DNA of 12,129 bases from Chlamydiota bacterium. Lineage in GTDB: Bacteria > Chlamydiota > Chlamydiia > Chlamydiales > SM23-39. Every line of letters begins with the position of its first letter. The first letter of the stretch is position 1. Shown in pieces: positions 1 to 5,652 of the stretch. The DNA is taken from contig JAJFMM010000192.1 of assembly GCA_021772165.1 (NCBI GenBank), positions 1-12,129 on the forward strand. The letters run 5' to 3'. Under the pieces are notes generated by a model, which worked only from the letters and a program-made list of their open reading frames with translations, ran no database searches and had not been told where the DNA came from. A program made the translations under genes and the position numbers.

Positions 1-86
1 ACTTTCTTCTAGTTAACGAGTTCGAAAATCGCAATGTGATCGGAAAGATCTGCAAGATTCAAGGAATGGGGTTATCCAGGCCTTCC

Positions 87-953
87 TTAGGGGGTCGGTA
101 TCCTTATCCAAGAGTCTGTTCTCGGGATTGCAGGGCTCGGAGCCGGCGATTCTTCGTAGGAAATATTCACGTGTTTCGGAGGAAGCTCTCCTTCAGTAAG
201 TGGTCTAGTCAGATAAAGATTTTGCATCCGAGAGAAGTCAAAGCTCTCATCAAAACCGGTGAAATTAGTGTGTGTAAGATCAAGCCATTTCAGGGTAACA
301 GGGAAGTTCTCAGGAAAGGTTGAGAGGGGAGTGTTACAGAGATGAATGCCTTCCAAAGACGGAAGCGATATGTCCTCTGGAAATCTTTGGAGTTGTGTAT
401 CACCGATGTAGAGACTTTTCAGGAAGGGAAAATTGAGCCCTTCTGGTAGCTCTTCGATGGATGTATTGGAGAGGTCTAGGTAGGTGAGATTTCTAAATAG
501 ATTGATTTCAGGGGGAAGCTCTCGGATAGTCCCTGAAGCTCCTTTTGAACAATCGAGAGTTCTGACTGAATCAAGTCGTTCCTGATTGTCGAGCATCCAG
601 TTTCGAATCTCTTCTGCACTTTTAAGAAAGCTACATTCAGGAGGAAGTTGTCGCAGGATATTGTCGAAGAAGTTGAGGAGATGAGCATCTTTTGTATTTT
701 GGTCGATCGGCAAGAAGAGGTTTTGTTGAGAAGTGCGAGCTCTCTTAAGGCCAGTTGTGCCTGTATCGGCATCAATAGGATGGCATTGTCTATCAGTTAA
801 GCTTAGCAAACAGGGGCGGGGTGGCGTCCTCATAATAGAATCGAAGAGTTCTCCTGCTACCATCGCTGTTGTATTTCGGGTGATGTTCTCAGGTTCTGCT
901 GTGGCAGTAAGTGGCGGTGTACGTGGTGACGGTGGATTGCTAGTAGTGATCAT
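87..953 (-). CDS. Leucine-rich-repeat protein, candidate host-interaction protein
   Basis: 288 residues from an ATG that lies 3 bases after the epmA stop, with an AAGGAA ribosome site about 8 bases upstream. Residues 1-75 are Pro/Ser/Thr-rich and low in complexity, with a short basic patch LKRAR at 69-73. A predicted helical stretch (about 88-128) leads into roughly five to six leucine-rich repeats at 131-255, with units such as LTYLDLSNTSIEELPEGL and LKSLYIGDTQLQRFPEDI. The C-terminal tail is again Pro/Ser-rich. No signal peptide or membrane segment is apparent. A helix with an IRxWMxxNQ pattern just before the repeats is, from memory, common in LRR proteins of chlamydia-like bacteria. LRR proteins bind other proteins; in intracellular bacteria many are secreted effectors, but secretion here is inference. 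It is the last gene of the efp-epmA operon. The fold is secure; function and partner are unknown. Confidence 0.85.
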   Translation of the reverse strand: MITTSNPPSPRTPPLTATAEPENITRNTTAMVAGELFDSIMRTPPRPCLLSLTDRQCHPIDADTGTTGLKRARTSQQNLFLPIDQNTKDAHLLNFFDNILRQLPPECSFLKSAEEIRNWMLDNQERLDSVRTLDCSKGASGTIRELPPEINLFRNLTYLDLSNTSIEELPEGLNFPFLKSLYIGDTQLQRFPEDISLPSLEGIHLCNTPLSTFPENFPVTLKWLDLTHTNFTGFDESFDFSRMQNLYLTRPLTEGELPPKHVNISYEESPAPSPAIPRTDSWIRIPTP

Positions 954-956
954 AGA

Positions 957-1910
957 TTAAGTTCCTTTCCAAGATAGTGGGATTATTTCATGAATAGATT
1001 GAAGGTTGTTGCGAAGAAGCATCAGGCGGTCGAAACCAATTGAAACGCCGCAGCAGTCGGGCAAGCCTCTTTCCAGAGCTGTTAATAACTCTTCATCGAT
1101 AGGGTAGGGCTCTTTTTCAGCCGATTGTCGAGAGATGTTTTCTTCTTCAAAACGGCGGCGCTGCTCTTTTGCATCGGTGAGTTCGTGGTAGCCGTTAGAA
1201 AGCTCGATGCCGCGATGGTAGATCTCAAAACGTTCAGCGACCGGAAGGCCCTCTTTTTCAACAATCGATGAGAGCGCTGCTTGGCTCGGCGGATAGTCGA
1301 AGAGGACGGTGAGCTCGCCATTGCCTAGCTTGGGCTCCACGACATGGCTTAAGATCAGATGCAGCCAGTCATCATGGCTCCAGCTTGTAGTGTCGCTAGA
1401 AATAGAAATGCCAAGTCGTTTTGCAGCAGGCATGCCAGCCTCTGAAAGATCGATGCCGGCATAGGTTTTCAGGGCTTCTCGATAAGAGAGGTGTCGAATG
1501 GGAAGTTCTCCCAGAAAGAGCTTCATGAGCGAACAGGTCTCTTCGATGAAGCTCTCAAAGGAGACCTCTTTTCGATACCATTCGATCATACAAAATTCGG
1601 GATTGTGCAGACGGCCAAGCTCGCCCTTTCGAAAGACGTGTCCGAGATAGTAGATATCGCCGAGTCCTTCTGAGAGCAGTTTTTTCATGGTAAATTCGGG
1701 CGAGGTGTGCAGGTAGCCCGTTTCAGTATCTGATACGGCAGCCTCGATCGCATCGACGTTTGCGTCGAGAGAGGGTGCGCGCAGCAGCGCACAGCAATCA
1801 ACTTCGAGAACGCGGCGTTTTGCAAAAAAGGCACGTACAGCAGCGAGCATCTCTGCACGATCAGAGAGATGCTCTGCTGCGATAAATCTATGAGTTGACG
1901 CGAGAGACAT
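957..1910 (-). CDS. epmA: EF-P lysine ligase (EpmA/GenX/PoxA)
   Basis: A paralogue of the class II lysyl-tRNA synthetase catalytic core that lacks the anticodon-binding domain. In the known pathway EpmA activates (R)-beta-lysine, made by EpmB, and ligates it to Lys34 of EF-P. The 317 residues match the family length (E. coli about 325). Visible class II motifs are motif 2 at about 91-113 (FRKGELGRLHNPEF, then EWYR), the active-site segment GIELSNGYHELTDAKEQ at about 234-250, and motif 3 at about 288-299 (GVSIGFDRLMLL). The ATG at 1910 is chosen because MSLASTHRF then leads into the first conserved helix as in E. coli EpmA. The frame stays open to a GTG at 1982, but that adds 24 residues of Ser/Lys-rich sequence read wholly inside efp. 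The start overlaps the efp end by 23 bases and has no clear Shine-Dalgarno, which suggests translational coupling. EpmB is not in the window. Confidence 0.93.
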   Translation of the reverse strand: MSLASTHRFIAAEHLSDRAEMLAAVRAFFAKRRVLEVDCCALLRAPSLDANVDAIEAAVSDTETGYLHTSPEFTMKKLLSEGLGDIYYLGHVFRKGELGRLHNPEFCMIEWYRKEVSFESFIEETCSLMKLFLGELPIRHLSYREALKTYAGIDLSEAGMPAAKRLGISISSDTTSWSHDDWLHLILSHVVEPKLGNGELTVLFDYPPSQAALSSIVEKEGLPVAERFEIYHRGIELSNGYHELTDAKEQRRRFEEENISRQSAEKEPYPIDEELLTALERGLPDCCGVSIGFDRLMLLRNNLQSIHEIIPLSWKGT

Positions 1911-2460
1911 ATTCACAAGTTCGTGTATCGATTTTGATCTTTTCTCCCTGCTCGATGAAGATAGGGACTTGTACCTTTGCACCCGATTCTAGGGTGGCAG
2001 GTTTCAAGACGCGGCCGGATGCGGTATCTCCGCGGGCTCCGGGATCCGTCTCAGTAATCTCAAACTCCATGAAAGTAGGAGGCATGACTTCAATCGGTGC
2101 GCCTTTATAGAAGACGACGTGATAGACAACTTCTTCTTTAAGCCACTGCTCATTGTCGCCGAGGAGTTCTTTAGAGACATTGATCTGATCAAATGTTTTC
2201 TCATCCATGAACACAGCGTCCGTGCCGTCGCGATAGAGAAAGCGCATCTCAGCCTCTTCGATGTCGGCGATAGCGATCTTTTCCCCAGATTTAAATGTTT
2301 TTTCGATAACACGGCCGGAAACCATATTTTTTAGTTTAATGCGATTGAACGCTTGGCCTTTGCCGGGTTTGACGAATTCGTTGCTGATGACGAGATACGG
2401 TTCATTGTCCATCTCTACTTTCATTCCGACTCTCAGGTCGCCTGTGCTGGTTTGGGCCAT
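1888..2460 (-). CDS. efp: Translation elongation factor P
   Basis: EF-P binds between the ribosomal P and E sites and relieves stalling at consecutive prolines. The 190-residue protein is collinear with E. coli EF-P over its whole length, including EFVKPGKGQAF near the N-terminus, the EKTFKSGEK segment, and the C-terminal signature (KIDTRTCEYVSRV). With the ATG at 2460 the modifiable lysine of PGKGQ is residue 34, as in E. coli. An AAGGA at 2468-2472 sits 7 bases upstream and supports this start over the in-frame TTG at 2466. A Lys here plus the adjacent epmA predicts beta-lysylation. From memory Chlamydia carries two EF-P genes, and this one resembles the copy next to the AMP nucleosidase gene. 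It is the first gene of the efp-epmA-LRR operon, transcribed away from amn. Confidence 0.96.
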   Translation of the reverse strand: MAQTSTGDLRVGMKVEMDNEPYLVISNEFVKPGKGQAFNRIKLKNMVSGRVIEKTFKSGEKIAIADIEEAEMRFLYRDGTDAVFMDEKTFDQINVSKELLGDNEQWLKEEVVYHVVFYKGAPIEVMPPTFMEFEITETDPGARGDTASGRVLKPATLESGAKVQVPIFIEQGEKIKIDTRTCEYVSRVNS

Positions 2461-2567
2461 GTTCAAATCCTTTTCAAAAGATTAATTTACAACGAAGGGT
2501 AAGGAGTGCTTAGTTTCTGGACTTTTACCCATACGATAGCTTAAGATACTAATGAAAAAGGAGCTTA
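2461..2567. promoter_or_regulatory. Divergent intergenic region between efp and amn
   Basis: These 107 bases must hold the promoters for both the minus-strand efp operon and plus-strand amn. Ribosome sites are clear at both ends: AAGGA at 2468-2472 for efp, and AAGGAG at 2558-2563 for amn. A weak amn -10 candidate is TAAGAT or GATACT at 2542-2550, without a convincing -35. No confident promoter was found for efp. Confidence 0.4.
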
Positions 2568-3392
2568 ATGAGCGAGCAAAATCCCATGGAGGCAGAAATC
2601 GCGCGGCACACGCTGGAGCGATATTCAGGCTGTGCAGCAGAAGATTTCCAGTCTAATTTAATTTTGACGAACTTTCCACGTTATGTGGATTATTTCGCGA
2701 AAAGCCGCAATGTGCCGATCCAAGAAGGGTCTATGTTCAAGGTCGCTCATTGTCCAAAAGAAGATGTGAGCATCCTCGACTTTAAGATCGGTTCTCCGGC
2801 TGCGGCCCTCGTTGTTGATATCTGCTCATTTCTCCCGTTTCGCGCCAGCATTCTTTTAGGGATGTGCGGCGGACTCCGTAGACGCTACAAAGTCGGGGAG
2901 TATCTAGTCCCCGTCGCCTCGATTCGAGGAGAGGGGACCTCTGATTTCTATTTCCCGATCGAAGTGCCAGCTTTGGCGAACTTCCTTATGCAAAGAGCGG
3001 CCACGGAAGTACTCGATCGCGAAAAGGCGGCCTATCATATCGGCCTGACCTACACGACCAACATGCGTTTTTGGGAATTCAATGAAGAGTTCAAGGAAAG
3101 ACTGAAAGCAACCAAGGCTCAAGGAATTGAGATGGAGTGCGCGACACTCTTTACGGCCAGCTACAAACGCAAATTCACACTCGGAGCTCTCCTGCTCGTC
3201 TCTGATCTGCCCCTAAACAAAGAAGGCATCAAGACAAAGCAGAGTTCGCAGTGGGTCTATGATAACTTTACAGCGGATCATGTGGAAAAAGGAATCCGGA
3301 TTCTTAAAGGCGCTCGCGAAATGCAGGCCAAAAAGATCAAGGGAGCTTATCACCGCAATCTTACTATCGAAGAGCAGTCTACTCCCAAGTAA
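2568..3392 (+). CDS. amn: Short-form AMP nucleosidase (PNP/UDP phosphorylase fold)
   Basis: Predicted to hydrolyse AMP to adenine and ribose 5-phosphate, in purine salvage. The 274 residues contain the nucleoside phosphorylase-type core: GMCGGLRRRYKVGEYLVPVA at about 98-117, followed by a GEGTSDFY loop; GIEMECATLF at about 186-195, whose IEME acidic pair contacts ribose in this fold; and VSDLP at 211-215, whose Asp is the expected base-protonating residue. E. coli Amn is about 480 residues with an extra N-terminal domain. This is the shorter form which, from memory, occurs in Chlamydia and some other bacteria. AAGGAG four bases before the ATG supports the start. The gene is followed by a strong terminator and is probably monocistronic. 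Proximity to efp matches the chlamydial order. The fold is certain; AMP rather than another nucleoside substrate rests on family resemblance. Confidence 0.85.
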   Translation: MSEQNPMEAEIARHTLERYSGCAAEDFQSNLILTNFPRYVDYFAKSRNVPIQEGSMFKVAHCPKEDVSILDFKIGSPAAALVVDICSFLPFRASILLGMCGGLRRRYKVGEYLVPVASIRGEGTSDFYFPIEVPALANFLMQRAATEVLDREKAAYHIGLTYTTNMRFWEFNEEFKERLKATKAQGIEMECATLFTASYKRKFTLGALLLVSDLPLNKEGIKTKQSSQWVYDNFTADHVEKGIRILKGAREMQAKKIKGAYHRNLTIEEQSTPK

Positions 3393-3393
3393 A

Positions 3394-3408
3394 AGTGTAA
3401 TTTACACT
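3394..3408. repeat. Perfect 7-1-7 palindrome just after amn
   Basis: AGTGTAA, a single T, then TTACACT, starting two bases after the amn stop codon. As RNA it could form only a small five-pair hairpin with no U-tract, so it is unlikely to be the terminator. It could be an operator or an RNA-end stabiliser, but nothing else supports either role. Confidence 0.5.
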
Positions 3409-3443
3409 CTTATTGGTACTATTTCTTAAACACACTGCAAATT

Positions 3444-3485
3444 AATGGGAGCCTTGTCCGGCTCCCATTGAGTGAGCTTTTTTTT
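3444..3485 (+). terminator. Intrinsic terminator of amn
   Basis: A perfect 10-bp stem, AATGGGAGCC (3444-3453) with GGCTCCCATT (3460-3469), closes a TTGTCC loop. Eight Ts follow at 3478-3485 after an 8-base gap. An alternative smaller stem, GCTC with GAGC (3461-3464 with 3474-3477), abuts the T-tract directly. It separates amn from the three small genes downstream. Confidence 0.85.
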
Positions 3486-3500
3486 AAGTCTCAAGTCTCT

Positions 3501-3506
3501 TATAAT
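3501..3506 (+). promoter_or_regulatory. Consensus -10 box ahead of the three-gene CaaX cluster
   Basis: A perfect TATAAT, 63 bases upstream of the 3570 start and just after the amn terminator. The -35 position at 17-bp spacing falls in the terminator's T-tract (TTTTTT), a poor match. The box may therefore depend on an AT-rich upstream region or an activator. A transcript would begin near 3513. Confidence 0.5.
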
Positions 3507-3559
3507 CCACGCCCAATCAATACATAGCCGCTCTTCATGCATTCCGCGAACAAGAGATT

Positions 3560-3565
3560 AAGGAG
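3560..3565 (+). promoter_or_regulatory. Ribosome binding site that fixes the first CaaX-family start
   Basis: AAGGAG four bases before the ATG at 3570, the same motif and spacing as at amn. The in-frame ATG at 3537 has no such site. The choice also aligns a conserved cysteine at residues 30, 28 and 29 of the three paralogues. Confidence 0.8.
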
Positions 3566-3569
3566 AATT

Positions 3570-4049
3570 ATGACTATAAGCAATGTAAGACGTATGATGG
3601 AAATAGATATTCCGGTAATTAAACAAACGATGTCAAGAAGAGAACAGAACCGTGTATGTGAACTTGTAATAGATCTCCTTGAATATTCAGTTCAAACTTC
3701 TTCAACAGAGGGGTATGGTGTCAGTAGACTTAAGAAAAAAATCCAGGAATTCCGCACTCTCCATGACTCTCTAAATCAGCAGGCTATTGCTGAATTAGCC
3801 AAGGGTAATCTTTCGAGCATTGAACAGCTGTCGCCGGAGCTTCAAGATGAGCTGTGTAAAGCTGCCATCGGCACCCTCAATCAACAAAAGTCAACCTCAC
3901 TATTCGGAAGAATCCTGGAGGGCTTCAGCGAGGAGGCTGCAGGAAAAGCTGAAACCATTAATCGATTGGAAAATTACCAACAATTTCTGCGCACTAAGGA
4001 TCTTGTAGGTTCAGAGTCTACGACGACAATCGGTTGCACTCTTCAGTAA
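3570..4049 (+). CDS. Small helical protein ending in a CaaX box (CTLQ), paralogue 1 of 3
   Basis: Family not recognised; 159 residues from the ATG with AAGGAG upstream. Mostly predicted helix, with no signal peptide or membrane segment. Three blocks are shared with the next genes: an N-terminal helix around Cys30 (RVCELVIDLLE); LKKKIQEFRTLHDSL at 54-68; and LAKGNLSSIEQLSPELQ at 76-92, running on into a CKAAIGTL helix. A fourth helix (INRLENYQQFL, about 130-140) leads to a Ser/Thr-rich linker and the end IGCTLQ. The Cys four residues from the C-terminus (Cys156), aliphatic Leu and terminal Gln fit a eukaryotic CaaX box of the farnesyltransferase type. Bacteria lack these enzymes, so if real the modification occurs in the host cell, implying secretion. 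It probably leads an operon with the next two genes. The coding call is strong; the effector role is inference. Confidence 0.8.
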   Translation: MTISNVRRMMEIDIPVIKQTMSRREQNRVCELVIDLLEYSVQTSSTEGYGVSRLKKKIQEFRTLHDSLNQQAIAELAKGNLSSIEQLSPELQDELCKAAIGTLNQQKSTSLFGRILEGFSEEAAGKAETINRLENYQQFLRTKDLVGSESTTTIGCTLQ

Positions 4050-4110
4050 CAGGCCAAAATAATTCGCATTTAATCTCCAGATCCTGTGAAATCATCGTCC
4101 AATTTTTTTG

Positions 4111-4114
4111 AGGA
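4111..4114 (+). promoter_or_regulatory. Ribosome binding site that fixes the second CaaX-family start
   Basis: AGGA (in TGAGGA) four bases before the ATG at 4119. The frame is open upstream to a GTG at 4086, but that start lacks a ribosome site and the 11 extra residues have no counterpart in the paralogues. Confidence 0.65.
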
Positions 4115-4118
4115 TTTA

Positions 4119-4751
4119 ATGGCGATTAGAGTGGATGAGCGTGTTTCCTCCTTTTTTAAAAGAATTGAGGAGGCATCTGTAGAAGAACAGCAAGAGAAAT
4201 GCCAAGAAGCCATTCGCATTCTCATCGAAGCGATAAAAAGCCGCGGTGAGGAAGATGGCTTTATGTTCTTGAACGAGACAGAAGGTGATAATGGAGAGGA
4301 TGAAGGATTTGTTCAGGTAAACAACCCGGTAGCTCCAACGATCGAAGAGCTTCGAGAGAAAGTGAGGCTATTGAAAATACACAGGGTATCTCTAATTCAA
4401 TCTAATCAACCAGACAAACAGGATTCATTGAGTCGTCTCGATGCCTATTTGCCGGACCTGAAGGCTGGCAATATCGAGGTTATTCAGAATCTGCCACCTG
4501 TTCTTCAAAAGAGCATCTGTTTTGCTGCCATTCATGCGCTTGTGCTAGAGGAAGAGGCTCTAGAGGAAGAATTGAAATTTTACAAAAATGAGGAAAGATC
4601 AGAGGCATTGGAGCGTAAAACAAAGGTAGAGAAAGTGTTAAAACAATTAGAAACCTATCGAGAAAATCTGGAGAGTCAGTCTTCGACAAGCTCAATGGAT
4701 GCTATGGCTCAGGCCGCGACAGGGATTGCAGCAGATTGCCACATTTCATAG
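4119..4751 (+). CDS. Acidic helical protein ending in a CaaX box (CHIS), paralogue 2 of 3
   Basis: Family not recognised; 210 residues. Aligns with its neighbour in order: QEKCQEAIRILIEAI around Cys28; LREKVRLLKIHRVSL at about 78-92; LKAGNIEVIQNLPPVLQ at about 114-130, followed by CFAAIHAL; and an LKQLETYRENL helix at about 174-184. It differs by two insertions: an acidic loop (about 42-72, rich in Glu, Asp and Gly) and a Glu/Lys-rich, probably coiled-coil stretch (about 142-185). The tail after the last helix is Ser/Ala-rich and ends AADCHIS. Cys207 with Ile and terminal Ser fits a farnesyl-type CaaX box. No signal peptide or membrane segment. It lies 69 bases after the previous gene and 9 bases before the next, and its stop overlaps the next ribosome site. 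Confidence 0.8.
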   Translation: MAIRVDERVSSFFKRIEEASVEEQQEKCQEAIRILIEAIKSRGEEDGFMFLNETEGDNGEDEGFVQVNNPVAPTIEELREKVRLLKIHRVSLIQSNQPDKQDSLSRLDAYLPDLKAGNIEVIQNLPPVLQKSICFAAIHALVLEEEALEEELKFYKNEERSEALERKTKVEKVLKQLETYRENLESQSSTSSMDAMAQAATGIAADCHIS

Positions 4752-4760
4752 GAATTTAAT

Positions 4761-5015
4761 ATGTCTATAGAAACAATGACACCCAAGCAGTTATTAGAGA
4801 TCAATCTCGCTGAGTATAGCTGGATTCCAGAACAGGGCCAGTATTGCATCTATCAATCGATCATCGAGCGTCTCGAAACATTTCAAGGAACTTGCAGGAG
4901 TTCGAACAAAGAGGAATTGCTTAATAAAATTAAGGAATTGAAAGATTGTCAAAACTCTTTGAGTAAATCGGCTCAGCTGATTGGCGCAATTGGGAACCAG
5001 TGTATTATTTTATAA
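4761..5015 (+). CDS. Short CaaX-box protein (CIIL), paralogue 3 of 3
   Basis: 84 residues, matching only the N-terminal half of the two preceding proteins: GQYCIYQSIIERLETF around Cys29, then LLNKIKELKDCQNSL at about 53-67. The second half found in the paralogues (the LxxGN...LPP.LQ module and the last helix) is absent, yet the protein still ends in a Cys-x-aliphatic-x box, CIIL (Cys81). Leu in the last position is the classical geranylgeranyltransferase-I signal. AGGA at 4750-4753 overlaps the stop of the gene before it, so translation is probably coupled. No remnant of the missing module was seen before the convergent gene at 5029, so this looks like a naturally short member rather than a frameshift. 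Function unknown; it may be an effector sent to host membranes. Confidence 0.75.
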   Translation: MSIETMTPKQLLEINLAEYSWIPEQGQYCIYQSIIERLETFQGTCRSSNKEELLNKIKELKDCQNSLSKSAQLIGAIGNQCIIL

Positions 5016-5025
5016 CTTAGAGGGT

Positions 5026-5050
5026 ATTCTATCTCATTTTAGATAAGAAT
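5026..5050. terminator. Weak shared hairpin between convergent genes
   Basis: Only 13 bases separate the convergent stops at 5015 and 5029. ATTCTATCT (5026-5034) pairs with AGATAAGAAT (5041-5050) with one bulged A and a CATTTT loop. It is AT-rich and has no strong T-tract, so at best it is a weak terminator. Confidence 0.3.
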
Positions 5051-5652
5051 TTCATCACATAGGCTAATTTTTCGGGCAATAAGATGCCTCCATTGACAGT
5101 TACCAAATAGAAACCCACATCAGGGAATTTTAGAATGATTTCTAATCGTTTGAGCAGATCTTTACCTGAGGATCTTTTCCGCTCAAGCGCATTGATTGAA
5201 GATTGAGAGAGCTCGAAAAGGTGAGCGAATTCACGAGTTGTCAATTTGAGTGCTTGTCTAAAAGCGATAACTTTCTCTACAGAAATGGAGCGCTCAAAAA
5301 TAGGGTAGAAAACAAAAGACGAGGGACCTCTTTTCCCAATTGCAGAGAGCAAGGTAAAAGGATCCTTTTCTTCAGGATCAATCCCCGTTGCTAGGCAATA
5401 CTCCTTGTAGGCTGGATTTTGGGAGGAGGGAATGCGATCCTCAAAAGAAGGAAAGAGTGTTTTCGATATGAATTGTCGTTGAGTGAGTGGAAATTCAGGT
5501 CCTAGAGGAATAACATTTTCCGCTCGAAAATAGAGTTCATCATAGGTAAATACTAAAGATGATCCCGAGCGAAGCAATTCTCCCACAAAAATTCTGGTCA
5601 TGCGCTTTTCTAAGAATACAGCAACTCCAATGATTTCGAGAGAGTTATCCAT
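5029..5652 (-). CDS. Antitoxin-like fusion: HipA N-terminal (HipS-like) domain plus HipB-like helix-turn-helix
   Basis: 207 residues. Positions about 8-118 match the HipA N-terminal subdomain: a VAVFLEKRMTRIFVGEL strand pair, LVFTYDELYF, LGPEFPLTQRQF, then FPSFEDRIP and DPFTLLSAIGKRG. In standard HipA this domain is part of the kinase; in HipBST systems it is the separate protein HipS, which acts as antitoxin. Positions about 123-180 form an Xre/HipB-type helix-turn-helix (VEKVIAFRQALKLTTREFAH, then LSQSSINALERKRSSGK). The protein therefore appears to join HipS and HipB in one chain and should both neutralise the kinase and bind the operon's operator. The ATG at 5652 overlaps the kinase stop by 8 bases and has a strong GAGGAG 7 bases upstream. 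Domain calls are good; the combined role is inference. Confidence 0.8.
   Translation of the reverse strand: MDNSLEIIGVAVFLEKRMTRIFVGELLRSGSSLVFTYDELYFRAENVIPLGPEFPLTQRQFISKTLFPSFEDRIPSSQNPAYKEYCLATGIDPEEKDPFTLLSAIGKRGPSSFVFYPIFERSISVEKVIAFRQALKLTTREFAHLFELSQSSINALERKRSSGKDLLKRLEIILKFPDVGFYLVTVNGGILLPEKLAYVMKFLSKMR

Noticed and set aside
61..88. Possible terminator hairpin for the efp-epmA-LRR operon (AAGGAA with TTCCTT)
   Set aside because: Only six pairs plus an inner three, with a four-base bulge and no T-tract on the minus strand; too weak to call.
36..323. Plus-strand open frame of 95 codons at the left edge
   Set aside because: Mostly antisense to the LRR repeats, with no recognisable protein features.
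2461..2466. In-frame TTG two codons upstream as the efp start
   Set aside because: The ATG at 2460 has the better-spaced AAGGA and puts the modified lysine at position 34 as in E. coli.
3537..3569. Upstream in-frame ATG for the first CaaX-family gene
   Set aside because: No ribosome site there, whereas AAGGAG precedes the ATG at 3570 and the alignment with paralogues supports the later start.
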